A DNA stretch of 45,030 nt from Burkholderiales bacterium Ga0074133. GTDB lineage: Bacteria; Pseudomonadota; Gammaproteobacteria; Burkholderiales; Burkholderiaceae_C. The position numbers and the translations under genes are program-made. The stretch is taken from assembly GCA_001464865.1 (NCBI GenBank), contig LNEG01000138.1:1-45030 (forward strand). The letters run 5' to 3'. Below the pieces are notes generated by a model. The model was not told the origin of the DNA. It saw only the letters and a program-made list of their open reading frames with translations, and made no database searches. Below, in pieces: positions 1-8,280 of this stretch (position 1 is its first letter; every line of letters begins with the position of its first letter).

Positions 1-692
1 GTCATGGTGATCGCGCCAGCCAGCACGGGCATCACGGCGATCAGCAGGTAAGCGGTGATGAGCCACGTCCAGGCGAACATGGGCATCTTCATCAGCGTCA
101 TGCCAGGGGCGCGCATGTTCAGGATGGTCACGATGATGTTGATCGATCCCATGATCGAGCTGGCACCCAGGATATGCATCGCAAAGATACCTGCGTCCAT
201 GGATGGGCCCATCTGCAGCGTCAGGGGCGCGTACAGGGTCCAGCCGGCGGCCGGAGCGCCCCCAGGCATCAGGAACGAACCCACCAGCATCAGCGCCGCA
301 GGAATCATCAGCCAGAAGCTGAAGTTGTTCATGCGGGCGAACGCCATATCGGATGCGCCGATCTGCAGCGGGATCATCCAGTTCGCGAAACCCACGAAGG
401 CAGGCACGATGGCGCCGAACACCATGATCAGGCCGTGCATCGTGGTGAGCTGGTTGAACAGCTCAGGGTTGACCAGCTGGAGGCCAGGCTGGAACAGCTC
501 GGCGCGGATCAGCAGGGCCAGGATACCGCCCACCATCAGCATGACGAACGAGAACAGCAGGTACAGCGTACCAATGTCCTTGTGGTTGGTGGCAAACACC
601 CAGCGGCGCCAGCCAGTGGGAGCATGGTGGTGATCGTGGCCGTCGTGTGCGTGATCGCCAGCGTGCCCGTGGTTGTCGAGAACTGCGCTCAT
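1..692 (-). CDS. ctaD: cytochrome c oxidase subunit I, N-terminal part (runs off window)
   Basis: This is the catalytic haem-copper subunit of an aa3-type oxidase, which reduces O2 to water and pumps protons across the inner membrane. The visible 230 residues contain several membrane helices. They include the TTMHGLIMVFGAIMP stretch (about residues 82-96), whose His is a haem ligand in this family, and NHKDIGTLYL just before helix I. The ATG at 690-692 is preceded by GAGGAATTC. The gene follows ctaC by about 30 bases in the same orientation, so the two are co-transcribed. The first 25 residues hold eight histidines (GHAGDHAHDGHDHHHAP), an unusually His-rich cytoplasmic tail. The C-terminus lies outside the window. 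Confidence 0.97.
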   Translation of the reverse strand, partial: MSAVLDNHGHAGDHAHDGHDHHHAPTGWRRWVFATNHKDIGTLYLLFSFVMLMVGGILALLIRAELFQPGLQLVNPELFNQLTTMHGLIMVFGAIVPAFVGFANWMIPLQIGASDMAFARMNNFSFWLMIPAALMLVGSFLMPGGAPAAGWTLYAPLTLQMGPSMDAGIFAMHILGASSIMGSINIIVTILNMRAPGMTLMKMPMFAWTWLITAYLLIAVMPVLAGAITM

Positions 693-722
693 TTTGAATT
701 CCTCAATACGATGGGGCGTTGA

Positions 723-1892
723 TTACTTGCCACGCTGGGCCACGATTTCCGACGGCTGCACCAGTTGCCCGGTCTTGTTGGACCAGCTGTTCTTGGTGTA
801 CGTGATCACTGCTGCAATGTCGGTGTCACTCAACTGGGGCCATGCAGGCATGGCACCGTTGGCCGCTCCCTTGAGCATGATCTGGATCTGCTTGGCGTGG
901 TCAGCATCGAGCACGATCGCAGACGCATCCAGAGCCTTGATCGGACCTGCGCCCTTGCCGTTGGCCTGGTGGCAGGCCGCGCAGTTGGCCGCGTAGACCT
1001 TCTCGCCGCGCTTGGCCAGGTCATCCAGCGCCCAGACCTTGGTGGGATCATCCAGCTTCGCTGCAGCGAGCTTGCGCTGCGCCGCCACCCACGCCGTGTA
1101 GTCTTCGGCCGAGACCACCTTCACATGAATGGGCATGTAGGCGTGTTCCTTGCCGCAAAGCTCGGCACACTGACCGTAGTAATCACCGATTTTTTCTGCA
1201 CGGAACCATGTGTCGCGCACAAAACCCGGGATCGCATCCTGCTTGATACCAAAGGCCGGCACCATGAACGCATGGATCACGTCGTTGGCCGTCGTGATGA
1301 TGCGCACCTTCTTGTTGACGGGGACCACCATGGGGTTGTCCACTTTCAGCAGGTAGTTGGCAGGCGCTTCCGTCACGTTGCCGCTGTCGGACATGGCACG
1401 ATGGCTGCTGTCCAGCGTCGAGATGAAGCCGATGCCCTCGCCCTCACCAGCCAGATAGTCATAGCCCCACTTCCACTGATAACCCGTAGTCTTGATAGTG
1501 AGATCGGCGTTGGTCGTATCCTTTTGCGCAACCAGTACCTTGGTAGCGGGCAGAGCCATCAGGATCACGATGATGAAAGGAACAATGGTCCAGACCACCT
1601 CAACAGTCACCGACTCGTGGAAGTTGGCCGACTTCGCACCCTTGGAGCGGCGGTGTTTCCAGATCGAGTAGAACATCACCGAGAACACAGCCACGAAGAT
1701 TACCGTGCAGATGATCAGCATCATCCAGTGAAGGAAGTGCTGCTCTTCAGCGATCTTGGTGACAGGGGGCGCCAGGTTCAACTGATTGACTGCTGGCCCG
1801 CCAGGCAGGTCCTGGACGGCATGGGCAGCGGAACCCACCCATGCACCGGCGATCAGCAGCAGAGAAGCCAGCTTGTTGGAAATGCTCTTCAT
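723..1892 (-). CDS. ctaC: cytochrome c oxidase subunit II with fused C-terminal cytochrome c
   Basis: Subunit II accepts electrons from a c-type cytochrome and passes them through CuA to subunit I. A signal peptide (residues about 1-25, ending SAAHA) is followed by two membrane helices. The CuA ligand cluster CAELCGKEHAYM lies at about residues 239-250. A haem c domain with CAACH sits at about residue 302, and a Met in MPAW is a possible axial ligand. The protein is 389 aa, long for a plain subunit II because of the fused cytochrome domain. ATG at 1890-1892 is chosen; a GTG three codons upstream (1899-1901) is possible but gives a poorer signal peptide. DUF2244 lies directly upstream and ctaD downstream. 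Confidence 0.96.
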   Translation of the reverse strand: MKSISNKLASLLLIAGAWVGSAAHAVQDLPGGPAVNQLNLAPPVTKIAEEQHFLHWMMLIICTVIFVAVFSVMFYSIWKHRRSKGAKSANFHESVTVEVVWTIVPFIIVILMALPATKVLVAQKDTTNADLTIKTTGYQWKWGYDYLAGEGEGIGFISTLDSSHRAMSDSGNVTEAPANYLLKVDNPMVVPVNKKVRIITTANDVIHAFMVPAFGIKQDAIPGFVRDTWFRAEKIGDYYGQCAELCGKEHAYMPIHVKVVSAEDYTAWVAAQRKLAAAKLDDPTKVWALDDLAKRGEKVYAANCAACHQANGKGAGPIKALDASAIVLDADHAKQIQIMLKGAANGAMPAWPQLSDTDIAAVITYTKNSWSNKTGQLVQPSEIVAQRGK

Positions 1893-1950
1893 AGTTCTCA
1901 CTTACTTCTAAGCCTCAATTTAACCAATCCCCTGGCGCGCCTGCGTGGGG

Positions 1951-2427
1951 TCAGGCGGCGCGCAGAGCCATGCGGATCTCCGATGCCAGGGCAGGTCTCA
2001 GTTCCGGGCGCACAAAGCGCCCCACCTCCACCGAACGGCCCTGCGCAGACAGCATGATGAGCGAACGGTTGCCGGTCTTGGGCTCCACACGGACCCGACT
2101 GCGGTCGAACTCTGCCCGTTCCAGCTTGCCTGCCGTCTCCAGCTCCACCACAAGGCGTGAGCCTTGCAATGAAATCCTCTCGCCATCCGCCGCATGGCGA
2201 CCGTAGATGACGAACGCTATTCCAACTGCCAGGATTTCGAGCCATGCGAAAGGCATGACGAGCCGTGCCCCGAGCATCCAGAAACCGGATGCAATCGTCA
2301 GGATCACCGTGCACAGGCCCAAGTAAAGCCACCCGAGTTGCGCCGGAGTCACCGAGCAGTTGCGGGCAAGACGCCAGTCGACGCGTTGACCAGAAACCGT
2401 GGCAAAACGATAAACCAAGCCCGTCAC
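1951..2427 (-). CDS. DUF2244 domain membrane protein
   Basis: This 158-aa protein has two adjacent membrane helices (about residues 30-75: LGWLYLGLCTVILTIASGFW, then a VMPFAWLEILAVGIAFVIY-like segment) and a cytoplasmic C-terminal domain ending in RPALASEIRMAL. This is the layout of the DUF2244 family, which is often next to cytochrome oxidase genes. Its biochemical role is unknown. It starts at a GTG (2425-2427), the first usable start after an in-frame stop. It is the first gene of the DUF2244-ctaC-ctaD cluster, which suggests a link to oxidase biogenesis (inference). Confidence 0.85.
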   Translation of the reverse strand: MTGLVYRFATVSGQRVDWRLARNCSVTPAQLGWLYLGLCTVILTIASGFWMLGARLVMPFAWLEILAVGIAFVIYGRHAADGERISLQGSRLVVELETAGKLERAEFDRSRVRVEPKTGNRSLIMLSAQGRSVEVGRFVRPELRPALASEIRMALRAA

Positions 2428-2859
2428 AGCAAATGCTCACAAGACCGCTGGTCTCCGTATCCGCAACGTCACGCCGTCACGACGCAGCCAGCCAATTTGC
2501 GCGGGAAGATGCCCGAAATCTCAATAAGCCTGAATTGTAGCGCGGCTTGTTCCATGTCATTGACATAAGGACACAACCTGATCCTGCAGGATGGGCCGTC
2601 AGATGGACAGCTTGGCAACGCTGTACGGGCCACAGTCTGCACCGGTCTGCACACCTTTGCACTCTACCTTGGTAAAGGCTGTTGGTACGGTGCAACCGCA
2701 AGTCTCGGGATGCCCCTTTCGCAAGGGTTGGGCTTGACACCAGCGCGCCATTTTGGGACGGGGATTGGGCCGGGACACGGCTGTTGGTTCAAACCGGCGC
2801 GCATGGCAACCGGTACGGAGGGCGATGCAAGGCATCCCCACCCCGCCCGACAGGCCTCC
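2428..2859. other. 432-base intergenic region with possible cox promoter
   Basis: No convincing gene is seen. On the minus strand, reading toward the oxidase operon, there is a good -10 hexamer TACAAT (2534-2539) and, upstream of it, an 11-base palindrome TGTCATTGACA (2555-2565). No clear -35 at standard spacing was found. A small hairpin, CCCTT-TCGC-AAGGG, lies at 2714-2727. A short cysteine-containing minus-strand frame ending at 2599 is discussed as a finding. Confidence 0.4.
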
Positions 2860-3762
2860 TCAGGTCCGCTCGCCGCCCTTGCGCAGCATGGCCCGCATGT
2901 CCTGCAGGGAGACTGCGCTTGACTCGCTGACGCGAACCCGAGGCGCTGGCTTGAACGCATGGCCGTAGATGATCTCGAAAGTGAGTGCGAGCTGACCATC
3001 ATTTTTCGGATCAGCCAGGCGCTGGGACAGCGCCGAATACAGCTGCGCCCGCCAGTGCCGCCCGCGCAGGGCCGCGTGCCGGCCAGGGTGCAGGTTGCAG
3101 CCCAGTTCGCGCAGTTCTTGAACAAGCCGCTCGGGTGTGGCAAAGGTCAGCGTGATGCGCTCCATGTCCATGACGGGTTCGGCAAAGCCGGCCTGCACCA
3201 GCATGTCACCCCAGTCGTGCATGTCCGTGAAAGCATGACCGGCAGGAGGCCAGCCCATGGCCGCATACACAGCGTGCAGCTCCCGCAAGGTGTCGGGCCC
3301 CAGGCAAGAGAACATCAGATAGCCATCCACTGCGAGCGCCCGGTGCCATTGCGCGATCAGCGCCTGGGGGTCTGCCGCGGTATGCAGGCCCATGTTGGCC
3401 CACAGCATCTGCACGCTGGCGGGCTCGGGATTCGCAAATTCGGGGTTGGCTGCACTCCATCGTAACGGGCTCCACCACGGCCTGGCAAACGCTTCGCGCG
3501 CCACCTTGTCGTGCGCAGCAGAGGTCTCATGGATGACGCTCCGTGCCCTCTGGTAGCGGGCGCTGACCAGCGCGTGCGCCTGCAGCCCCCCGCGCACCGC
3601 CTCCCAGTCGCACCACGAATCAGGCGCCTGGACAATCCATTGCAGGCGGTCCTGCATGCGCCGGCCCACCTCCTCATGCAACCAGGGCGAGACGGCGGGG
3701 GCCGCGGCGTGCCAACGCGCGGCCGCGACAGGGTCAATGGTGGGGGGACGCGCGGATGACAT
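2860..3762 (-). CDS. BioC-like SAM-dependent methyltransferase
   Basis: This is a class I methyltransferase of about 300 aa resembling BioC, which methylates malonyl-ACP at the start of biotin synthesis. The N-terminal part (RPPTIDPVAAARWHAAAP ... SPWLHEEVGRRM) matches the betaproteobacterial BioC-like group. The methyltransferase fold follows, with LWANMGLHTAADPQALIAQWHRAL and FSCLGPDTLRELHAVY as typical post-I motifs. The classical glycine-rich SAM loop is weak, so the exact substrate is uncertain. ATG 3762 is chosen because homologues start near here. Upstream starts at 3801 (ATG) and 3810 (GTG) would overlap the divergent comF. No other bio genes are nearby. Confidence 0.7.
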   Translation of the reverse strand: MSSARPPTIDPVAAARWHAAAPAVSPWLHEEVGRRMQDRLQWIVQAPDSWCDWEAVRGGLQAHALVSARYQRARSVIHETSAAHDKVAREAFARPWWSPLRWSAANPEFANPEPASVQMLWANMGLHTAADPQALIAQWHRALAVDGYLMFSCLGPDTLRELHAVYAAMGWPPAGHAFTDMHDWGDMLVQAGFAEPVMDMERITLTFATPERLVQELRELGCNLHPGRHAALRGRHWRAQLYSALSQRLADPKNDGQLALTFEIIYGHAFKPAPRVRVSESSAVSLQDMRAMLRKGGERT

Positions 3763-3799
3763 GGGCCGTACAGGAGGGGAGGCGCGAGTATATTGACTC

Positions 3800-4522
3800 A
3801 TGCTGTTCACTCGCCTGGCAGGGATTTCCAGCCGACTTGACCGACTGGCTGACCGGGTACCAAGCGCGTGCGCGGTCTGCCATGCGTGGCCGTCCCGACG
3901 GATATGCGATGCCTGCGTGGCGCGGTTTGCCCAACCTGCGATGCGTTGCTCGCGCTGCGCACTGCGAGTGACTGCGGGCGTGGAGGTGTGCGGTGCCTGC
4001 TTGCGCGCACCGCCGTTGCACGATGCCTGCCTGGCAGCGCTCGACTACGCCTACCCCTGGGCGGACGCACTGGCCGCATTCAAGTTCCGGGGGGACCCCG
4101 GCTGGGCCCGCACCATGGCCTCGCTGATGCGCAGCACACCCTGGGTGGAGCCGGCGCTGGAGGCCGCCCACAAGGTACTGCCCGTTCCCTTGTCGGCCGA
4201 ACGGCTGCGGGCGCGGGGATTCAACCAGGCGGCGCTGCTGGCGCGCAAGCTGGCGCCACAAAAGGCCGACATGCACAGCCTGCTGCGCCTGCAATCGACC
4301 GAGGCCCAGAGTGGCCTGGCCCGGGCCGAACGCCTGCGCAACCTGCGCGGCGCATTCGCGGTGGAGCCAGCCCGTGCCGGTGACCTGGGTGGTCTGCGGG
4401 TGGTGTTGGTGGACGATGTAATGACAACCGGCGCCACCCTGCACGCCGCCACGCAGGCGCTGCGCGACGCTGGCGTGGCCCATGTGACGGCCCTCGTGCT
4501 GATGCGTACCGGCATCGATTGA
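3800..4522 (+). CDS. comF: ComF family phosphoribosyltransferase-like protein
   Basis: ComF family proteins join an N-terminal zinc-binding region to a PRTase fold and are linked to natural transformation and DNA uptake. Four CxxC pairs (CAVC, CDAC, CSRC, CGAC) lie in residues about 24-70. The PRPP-binding motif VVLVDDVMTTGAT is near residue 200, and the RLRARGFNQA motif typical of the family is near residue 135. The length of 240 aa is normal. The gene diverges from the BioC-like gene; a TATATT sequence and an AGGAGGGG tract (3770-3795) precede the ATG. Confidence 0.93.
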   Translation: MLFTRLAGISSRLDRLADRVPSACAVCHAWPSRRICDACVARFAQPAMRCSRCALRVTAGVEVCGACLRAPPLHDACLAALDYAYPWADALAAFKFRGDPGWARTMASLMRSTPWVEPALEAAHKVLPVPLSAERLRARGFNQAALLARKLAPQKADMHSLLRLQSTEAQSGLARAERLRNLRGAFAVEPARAGDLGGLRVVLVDDVMTTGATLHAATQALRDAGVAHVTALVLMRTGID

Positions 4523-4546
4523 CGAGGGGCAAGGGCCCCACCCATG

Positions 4547-4625
4547 CCATCCGTGTCGGTGGCAGCCCGCCGCCGACGGATGGGTAACCCCGGTGTATCG
4601 CAGCCGATACCCGGCTTACCATCCG
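4547..4625 (+). promoter_or_regulatory. alternative hairpins upstream of trmL
   Basis: Three complementary arms are visible. Arm 1 is CCATCCGTGTCGG (4547-4559), arm 2 runs 4573-4600 and starts CCGACGGATGG, and arm 3 runs 4605-4625 and ends CTTACCATCCG. Arm 2 can pair with arm 1 (2-base bulge) or with arm 3 (about 18 pairs with small bulges), but not both. There is no T-run after arm 3, so it is not a classical terminator. The layout resembles an attenuator-like leader for trmL, or a comF 3' end structure. Function is inferred only. Confidence 0.35.
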
Positions 4626-4662
4626 TTGCGCCGCGATGGCTGCGCCAGCGCACAATGCAGGG

Positions 4663-5190
4663 ATGTTTCATATCGTCCTTGTCGAGCCGGAAATCCCGCC
4701 CAACACCGGCAACGTGATCCGCCTCGCAGCCAACACGGGGTGCTCGCTGCACCTCATCGAGCCGCTCGGGTTTTCGATGGAAGACCGGCTGATGCGCCGC
4801 GCCGGGCTGGATTACCACGAGTACGCCACCGTGCGCCGCCACCCAGGCTGGACGGCATTTTTGCGCGATGCCCAGCCCGACCCGGCGCGGATGTTTGCCA
4901 TGACCACGCACGCGTCGCAGCCTGTGCACTCCACCTGTTTCCTCCCCAGCGACTGGCTGGTGTTTGGTGCCGAAACCCGGGGCCTTCCACCCGAGCTGCG
5001 CGAAACCTTTCCCCCCGCACAACGCCTGCGACTGCCCATGGTGGCCGGGCAACGCAGCCTGAACCTGTCCAACGCGGTGGCAGTGACGGTGTTTGAAGCC
5101 TGGCGCCAGAACAGCTTTGCCATGCCCGACGGCGAAATCGAGGTGGCGCCCGAAGGCACGATCATCAGCGGCTTTGCGCAGCTGGGCTGA
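4663..5190 (+). CDS. trmL: tRNA (cytidine(34)-2'-O)-methyltransferase TrmL
   Basis: This SPOUT-class enzyme methylates the 2'-O of the wobble base of tRNA-Leu isoacceptors. The protein begins MFHIVLVEPEIPPNTGNVIR, the family signature. The trefoil-knot SAM region is represented by FGAETRGLP (about residues 104-112) and by LPMVAGQRSLNLSNAVAV (about residues 124-141). The length of 175 aa is normal. ATG 4663 is chosen over an upstream ATG at 4636, whose nine extra residues are not conserved in the family. Confidence 0.95.
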   Translation: MFHIVLVEPEIPPNTGNVIRLAANTGCSLHLIEPLGFSMEDRLMRRAGLDYHEYATVRRHPGWTAFLRDAQPDPARMFAMTTHASQPVHSTCFLPSDWLVFGAETRGLPPELRETFPPAQRLRLPMVAGQRSLNLSNAVAVTVFEAWRQNSFAMPDGEIEVAPEGTIISGFAQLG

Positions 5191-5217
5191 TCGCACAGAT
5201 CTGACGCAGGCCAGTTG

Positions 5218-6153
5218 CTACAGGCCCTGCTGCTCTGCCATCGCAGCCTGCGCCTGCTGGGTCAGAAAATCCAGAAACACCTTGGTGCGCGCCGGCAGCA
5301 TGCGGCCCGATGGTAGGGCCGCGTACACCGTGTAGCGCGAAAAGATCCACCCCGGCAGGATGTGCACCAGCTCGCCTCGGGCCAGGTGCTCGGCCGCCAG
5401 CAGGCGCGATGTGACCGCCACCCCCGCGCCATCCACGGCGGCGCGCAACAACAGCTCGGTGCTCACGCTTTGCAGCACGGCGGGTACGTCCACTTCCTGG
5501 GCCGGCTGGCCGGGGGTCACTGGCTGCAGTCGCAACTTGCGGCCCGGGCCCATCTGCGAGCGCGCGGCCGCGCCCGAATCGCGCAGGTAGTCGTGCTGGA
5601 GCAGATCGTGCGGCTCCAGCGGCGTGCCGCGGCGCTGCAGGTACTGCGGCGAGGCGACCACGATGGCTTCGCCCTGCAGCAGGGGCCGCGCCACGATGTT
5701 GGCGTCGAAATCCTCGCCCGCCACCATGATGGTCACGTCGTATTCATCCACCCGCGCCGACGCAAAGGCATCAATGCTGATGTCCAGCACCAGCCTCGGG
5801 TATTCAGCCCGCCACAGCGCCACCACCGGTGCAAGGAAATTGGTAGCCAGCACAGGCGCCGCCACGATGCGGATGGTGCCGCGCAGATCGCGGGTGCTGG
5901 CGGCAGCAGCCGCCTCAGCGTCGTCGATCTCGTGAAGGATGGTGCGCACCCGCTGCAGGTACGACTCGCCAGCGTCCGTCAGCGCCAGCTTGCGCGTGGT
6001 GCGCTGCAACAGCCGGGTACCCAGGTGGTGCTCCAGTTCGGCCACCATGCGGGTCACCACAGGGGGCGACATGTCCATGGCGCGTGCGGCAGCGGCAAAG
6101 CCGCCTTCATCGACCACGCGCTCGAACACCTTCATGGCTTGCAGGCGGTCCAT
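5218..6153 (-). CDS. LysR family transcriptional regulator
   Basis: The 311-aa protein has an N-terminal winged HTH (residues about 1-60; FAAAARAMDMSPPVVTRMVAELEHHLG region) and a periplasmic-binding-like effector domain (about 90-295). The HTH and the LRDSGAAARSQMGPG stretch resemble the large CrgA/AaeR-like LysR subgroup. Target and ligand cannot be read from the sequence. Its start lies 35 bases downstream of the MaoC-like gene's stop, on the same strand, so the two may be co-transcribed. Confidence 0.93.
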   Translation of the reverse strand: MDRLQAMKVFERVVDEGGFAAAARAMDMSPPVVTRMVAELEHHLGTRLLQRTTRKLALTDAGESYLQRVRTILHEIDDAEAAAAASTRDLRGTIRIVAAPVLATNFLAPVVALWRAEYPRLVLDISIDAFASARVDEYDVTIMVAGEDFDANIVARPLLQGEAIVVASPQYLQRRGTPLEPHDLLQHDYLRDSGAAARSQMGPGRKLRLQPVTPGQPAQEVDVPAVLQSVSTELLLRAAVDGAGVAVTSRLLAAEHLARGELVHILPGWIFSRYTVYAALPSGRMLPARTKVFLDFLTQQAQAAMAEQQGL

Positions 6154-6188
6154 CGGTCAGGCCCCCTGCGCTGCCAGAGCCAACGGCG

Positions 6189-6653
6189 TCAGGCCGGCGC
6201 CCCGAAGTTGCGCGACAGCGACTCGGCCACGCAGGCCGGCTTGTCGCTGCCCTCGCGCTCCACGGTCACGAGCCAGGTCATCTGCATGCCGTCGGGTGCA
6301 ATGGCCTCGGCAGCCTGCAACGTCAGGCGCGCTCGCAGGCGGCTGCCCACCGGCACCGGCGATGTGAAACGCACGCGGTTCAAACCGTAGTTCACACCCA
6401 TGCGGGCTCCCTCGATGTGGATGCCCGTCTCGAAAAAGCGGGGAATCAGCGACAGCGTGAGAAACCCGTGCGCAATGGGCGCGCCGAATGGCCCAGCCTT
6501 GGCACGCTCGGGGTCCACATGAATCCACTGGTGGTCGCCAGTCGCTTCGGCAAACAGGTTGACCTGTTCCTGGGTGATGGTGATCCATTCGGTCACGGCG
6601 ACCTCCTGGCCCACGCAGGCGCTGACTTCGGAGTAGGAGCGGAAGGTTTTCAT
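6189..6653 (-). CDS. MaoC-like hotdog dehydratase
   Basis: MaoC-type (R)-specific enoyl-CoA hydratases add water to 2-enoyl-CoA. The hydratase 2 signature is present: FAEATGDHQWIHVDPERA (about residues 34-51), followed by GPFGAPIAHGFLTLSL (about 54-69), with the catalytic Asp/His pair in ATGDHQWIH. The length of 154 aa fits the single-hotdog form, near the NodN-like branch. It precedes the LysR gene on the same strand. The physiological substrate is unknown. Confidence 0.9.
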   Translation of the reverse strand: MKTFRSYSEVSACVGQEVAVTEWITITQEQVNLFAEATGDHQWIHVDPERAKAGPFGAPIAHGFLTLSLIPRFFETGIHIEGARMGVNYGLNRVRFTSPVPVGSRLRARLTLQAAEAIAPDGMQMTWLVTVEREGSDKPACVAESLSRNFGAPA

Positions 6654-6765
6654 GCAGGCAATGTAGCGCCCGGCGCAGGGCTGCGATGTCTGCCGGGTGA
6701 CAGGTGCTACCCCTGCGAATCTGCGGCTTCACGGTGTCCTTGGCGTCAGTGTGGCGCAGCATCCG

Positions 6766-7383
6766 TCAGGCGTCGAGCCAGGTGCAGATGCCCTGCCACT
6801 GCTCCAGGTCACGCGCCACGCGGCCGGGTGCCACGTCAAACAGCGTCAGGCCATGGGCGGCCAGGTGGATGTAATTCTGCGTGTCGCGCAGGTAGCCCAG
6901 CACCGGAAACCCGAGCGTGTCCACAAAATGGTGCAACTGCTCGGCCGCCTTGGTGCGGGCATCGACCCGCATGCCGACGATGCCGATCTGCGCGCCAGCC
7001 GCATGGCGGTGCTCGGCCAGCTTGTCGAGAAAGCTGCGCGTGGCAAAGATGTCAAACACGCTGGGCTGCAGCGGCACGATGATCTTGTCGGCCAGCTTGA
7101 ACACGTCACTCATGCGCCAGCCCTGCAGGCCGGCCGGGGTGTCGAGCACCGCATGGGTGGTGCCGCGGGGCGGGCGGGTGATCACGTCTGCCGACGCGTC
7201 CCAGGTGCCGATGGCGCGGGCGGCAGGCGGGCGCAGCCCCAGCCACAGGCGCGCCGACTGCTGTGGGTCGGTGTCGCCCAGGATGACGGGATGCCCGCGG
7301 CTGGCGTAGTAGCCCGCAATGTTGGTAGACAGCGTGGACTTGCCCACGCCCCCCTTCGGATTGGCGACAACAACGACTGGCAT
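6766..7383 (-). CDS. orphan ParA-family ATPase
   Basis: The 205-aa P-loop ATPase has the deviant Walker A motif PKGGVGKST at about residues 8-16, a DTDPQQS switch (about 38-44) and a DTPAGL Walker B (about 80-85). It is of the short ParA/MinD type without an N-terminal HTH. ATG 7383 (MPVVVVANPKGG) is preferred to the longer frame from 7422, whose extra 13 residues are not family-like. No parB or centromere repeat was seen nearby, so a role in positioning another cargo is possible (inference). Confidence 0.88.
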   Translation of the reverse strand: MPVVVVANPKGGVGKSTLSTNIAGYYASRGHPVILGDTDPQQSARLWLGLRPPAARAIGTWDASADVITRPPRGTTHAVLDTPAGLQGWRMSDVFKLADKIIVPLQPSVFDIFATRSFLDKLAEHRHAAGAQIGIVGMRVDARTKAAEQLHHFVDTLGFPVLGYLRDTQNYIHLAAHGLTLFDVAPGRVARDLEQWQGICTWLDA

Positions 7384-7432
7384 CACAAGCTCCCTGGAAT
7401 CAGCGCACCCACAAAAAAACAAGCCAAATTAG

Positions 7433-7482
7433 CTTCAGGTCCATGTTTCAATTGCACCTATAGCTATGCTTTTAATAGCAAA
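7433..7482 (-). repeat. dispersed repeat, copy 1
   Basis: An AT-rich island between the ParA start and the LysE-type gene's stop. It contains GTTTCAATTGCACC (7445-7458) followed by GCTAT-GCTTTTA-ATAGC type arms (about 7463-7480). It shares this order with copies at 10246, 12897, 22322 and 30257. Confidence 0.6.
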
Positions 7483-7487
7483 TGAGC

Positions 7488-8126
7488 TCAGGCGTGCTGT
7501 CCGCCGCGCTTGACGAAAAACAGCCCCGCTCCCACCGCCATCAGCAGGCCGCCGAACACGCGGTTCTGCACCTGCACTGCTCGGGCGCTGCGCATCAGGC
7601 GGCGCAGGGCACTGGCCCCTGCAGCGTAGCCGTGCATCACCACCACGTCCACCGCCACGGTGGTGGCGGCCATCACGGCCAGCTGCGTCCACAGCGGGCG
7701 CGTGTCGGTCATGAACTGTGGCAGCACCGCCACCATGAAGATGATGCCCTTGGGATTGGTGGCGTTGGTCAGAAAACCCGTGAGGCAGCGCTTTTGCCAA
7801 GGCCCGGCCGGCGCAGCCTCGTCGCCCTGGATGGGCGAGGCAGCGCCTGCGCGCCACTGGCAAAAGCCCACATAGATGAGGTAGCAGGCGCCCAGCACCT
7901 TGACCACGCTGAACGCCACCTCGGACGCCAGCAGCAGCGAGCCCACGCCCGCCCCGGCGATCACCAGGATCAGCAGCAGCCCCAGTTGCAGGCCGAAGAT
8001 GGTGGCGGTGGTCTTGCGCACCCCGTACGAGAGGCCGTGGCTCATCGACAACACGGCGCCCGAGCCCGGCGACACCGCAATCAGGCACGACGCCGCAAAA
8101 AAAGCCAGCCAGGTCTGCACATCCAT
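7488..8126 (-). CDS. LysE/RhtB-family exporter
   Basis: This inner-membrane efflux protein of the LysE superfamily exports amino acids or related metabolites. The N-terminus MDVQTWLAFFAASCLIAVSP and the following GSGAVLSMSHGLSYGVR loop match the family signature. About six membrane helices are spread over 212 aa. The FLTNATNPKGIIFMVAVLPQF motif around residues 112-132 is typical. ATG 8126 is chosen; a GTG five codons upstream is possible. The substrate is not predictable. Confidence 0.92.
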   Translation of the reverse strand: MDVQTWLAFFAASCLIAVSPGSGAVLSMSHGLSYGVRKTTATIFGLQLGLLLILVIAGAGVGSLLLASEVAFSVVKVLGACYLIYVGFCQWRAGAASPIQGDEAAPAGPWQKRCLTGFLTNATNPKGIIFMVAVLPQFMTDTRPLWTQLAVMAATTVAVDVVVMHGYAAGASALRRLMRSARAVQVQNRVFGGLLMAVGAGLFFVKRGGQHA

Positions 8127-8280
8127 GAAACACACCGCCACAAATCCAGAAGGGCCCGCATCTTAGCAACGGGGGCCGGTTGCGCCGCCACTCCAGATCA
8201 AAAAGCATTGCTGCGCACGATAATCAAGCCTCAACAGCTATCAAAAGCGGAGCACCCCACCGTGCCCGCCCTCCTCCGCC

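Noticed and set aside
8195-8240. Possible sixth copy of the dispersed repeat before the antiporter gene
   Set aside because: Only AGCTATCAAAAGCG-like parts are shared; the head, middle and inverted arms are not present in order.
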